Assembly (NCBI RefSeq): GCF_963974425.1
Contig: NZ_CAXBCK010000001.1
Span: 62,001 to 126,000 of the forward strand
DNA: 64,000 nucleotides
Direction: 5' to 3'
Origin: Marixanthomonas sp963974425
GTDB lineage: Bacteria > Bacteroidota > Bacteroidia > Flavobacteriales > Flavobacteriaceae
Below are positions 62,893 through 64,000 of this stretch, piece after piece. A program made the position numbers and the translations under genes. The notes under the pieces were generated by a model. The model did not search any database. It saw only the letters and a program-made list of their open reading frames with translations, and was not told the DNA's origin. The stretch's first letter is position 1. Every line of letters starts with the position of its first letter.

Positions 62893-63140
62893 TGTTCCCG
62901 TTAAGGTTGTCTGTGAAAAGGCAAAAAACGGTAATAGTAAAATTAAGAACAGGAGATACCTGTGACTAAAGTTGTTTTGTTGTTAATACCTCGAATTTAC
63001 TAAACATTTCTTAACAAATTATCATTACTACTGTTATTTATACACATTATTATTAACCACCAATAATGATTTCAAATATTCTTAGATAAATCTTCCCAAG
63101 TTTCTTTATCTTATTAAATTTGCAATTCAATTTTCTGAAT
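62893..63140. other. Divergent intergenic region between susC and aspS
   Basis: It holds the disrupted or hidden N-terminus of the SusC gene (62893-62982) and two divergent promoters. TAAATTTG at 63115-63122 is an exact TAnnTTTG -7 element for aspS, 18 bases before its ATG; no clear -33 is seen. Confidence 0.5.
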
Positions 63141-64000
63141 ATGTATAGAACGCACAACAACGGCGAGTTAAGAGCTAAAAATATTAATACCGAAGTAACC
63201 CTATCAGGTTGGGTTCAAAAAATTCGGGATAAAGGTTTTATGGGCTGGGTAGATTTGAGAGATCGATATGGAATTACCCAACTAATATTTGACGAAGAGC
63301 GAACTCCTAAAGAAGTGATGGACAAAGCTTCTAAAGTAGGAAGAGAATTTGTTATCCAAGTTACTGGAACCGTAATTGAGAGGGAATCTAAAAATCCTAA
63401 TATGCCTACTGGCGATGTGGAAATATTAGTTTCTGAAATTTCTGTTTTAAACACCTCATTAACACCACCATTTACTATTGAAGACAAAACGGATGGCGGG
63501 GAGGATTTACGTATGAAATATCGATATCTTGATATTCGTAGAAATCCCGTTCGCAATAAGCTAGTTTTTCGCCATAAAGTAACTATGGCTGTTAGAAATT
63601 ACCTGTCAGAAAAAGATTTTGTGGAGGTTGAAACCCCTTATCTTATTAAATCTACTCCTGAAGGCGCTCGCGATTTCGTAGTGCCTAGCCGAATGAATGA
63701 AGGTCAGTTTTACGCCTTGCCACAATCACCACAAACCTTTAAGCAATTGCTTATGGTTGGCGGAATGGATAAATACTTTCAAATAGTAAAATGTTTCCGT
63801 GATGAAGATCTTCGTGCCGATCGCCAACCAGAGTTTACGCAAATTGACTGCGAAATGGCTTTCGTAGAACAAGAAGACATCTTAAATATTTTTGAAGGGC
63901 TAACACGCCACCTACTAAAACAAATAAACGATGTTGAAATAGGTGATTTCCCAAGAATGACATACGACGAAGCCATGCGACGCTACGGAAACGACAAACC
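63141..64000 (+). CDS. aspS: Aspartyl-tRNA synthetase (partial, C-terminus outside window)
   Basis: The first ~286 residues of a class IIb synthetase, cut by the window edge. The OB-fold anticodon-binding domain opens with MYRTHNNGELRAKNINTEVTLSGWVQKIRDKGFMGWVDLRDRYGITQLIF. The catalytic part has VETPYLIKSTPEGARDFVVPSR, LPQSPQTFKQLLMVGGMDKYFQIVKCFRDEDLRADRQPEFTQID (motif 2, about 218-236). The bacterial-type GAD insertion begins near the edge. The ATG at 63141 is the family-typical start. It diverges from the SusC gene. Confidence 0.96.
   Translation, partial: MYRTHNNGELRAKNINTEVTLSGWVQKIRDKGFMGWVDLRDRYGITQLIFDEERTPKEVMDKASKVGREFVIQVTGTVIERESKNPNMPTGDVEILVSEISVLNTSLTPPFTIEDKTDGGEDLRMKYRYLDIRRNPVRNKLVFRHKVTMAVRNYLSEKDFVEVETPYLIKSTPEGARDFVVPSRMNEGQFYALPQSPQTFKQLLMVGGMDKYFQIVKCFRDEDLRADRQPEFTQIDCEMAFVEQEDILNIFEGLTRHLLKQINDVEIGDFPRMTYDEAMRRYGNDK

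Noticed and set aside
1..64000. CRISPR arrays, insertion sequences, prophage genes, restriction or other defence genes
   Set aside because: No regularly spaced repeats, transposase, integrase, phage structural or defence protein was seen on either strand.

Overview
The window is a stretch of chromosome from a member of the Bacteroidota, almost certainly the family Flavobacteriaceae. The evidence is its low GC content, a flexirubin-type pigment cluster, a PorT protein with two cargo proteins carrying type IX secretion (T9SS) sorting tails, a SusC/SusD pair, DUF2723 and DUF5686 proteins, and promoters of the Bacteroidetes TTG / TAnnTTTG type. I see no insertion sequence, prophage, integrase or CRISPR array. 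Most of the window is ordinary core genome.

Layout. 1-6587 is the end of a flexirubin/aryl-polyene pigment cluster. It holds a tyrosine ammonia-lyase, FabG, an acyltransferase, a dehydratase and two ketosynthase-type genes on the minus strand, and a divergent halogenase-like flavoprotein. 6588-7016 holds tRNA-Gln beside a duplicated tRNA 3' fragment and two terminators. 7017-21435 has a DUF2723 (GT117) membrane protein, a polysaccharide deacetylase, two related secreted proteins in convergent overlap with their neighbours, polA, an unrecognised kinase-like protein and pyruvate carboxylase. 21675-24752 is a tandem pair of T9SS cargo proteins. 24919-29541 is the translation cluster rplM-rpsI-rpsB-tsf-pyrH-frr. 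29629-37073 carries a DUF5686 barrel, an MMPL/RND exporter, asnS, rpoN and a PAP2-like membrane protein. 37068-40234 (minus) carries porT and a TolQ/ExbD energising operon. 40553-46003 has tRNA-Ser, ansA, tatD, a retropepsin-like protease, a TPR histidine kinase with its NarL-type regulator, and a 39-residue membrane peptide. 46088-50126 (minus) is the 2-oxoglutarate dehydrogenase pair sucA-sucB. 50240-58619 has a small barrel protein, a polyprenyl synthase and a TetR-TolC-MFP-RND efflux operon. 58688-62982 (minus) is a SusC/SusD pair, and aspS runs off the right edge.

How the genes work together. The lyase supplies 4-coumarate as the aryl starter, and the FabG, dehydratase and ketosynthase genes extend and reduce the polyene. 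The acyltransferase and halogenase-like enzyme probably finish the pigment. TolQ/ExbD may energise TonB-dependent transporters such as the SusC homologue, and PorT belongs to the system that would export the tandem cargo proteins.

The least explained signals are: two tandem two-hairpin RNA units upstream of polA with a compensatory base-pair change; an rpsB leader with mutually exclusive pairings; a 352-residue protein with kinase-like catalytic motifs; a SusC gene whose signal peptide has no usable in-frame start codon; and the duplicated tRNA-Gln 3' end. I found no clear new multi-gene system.
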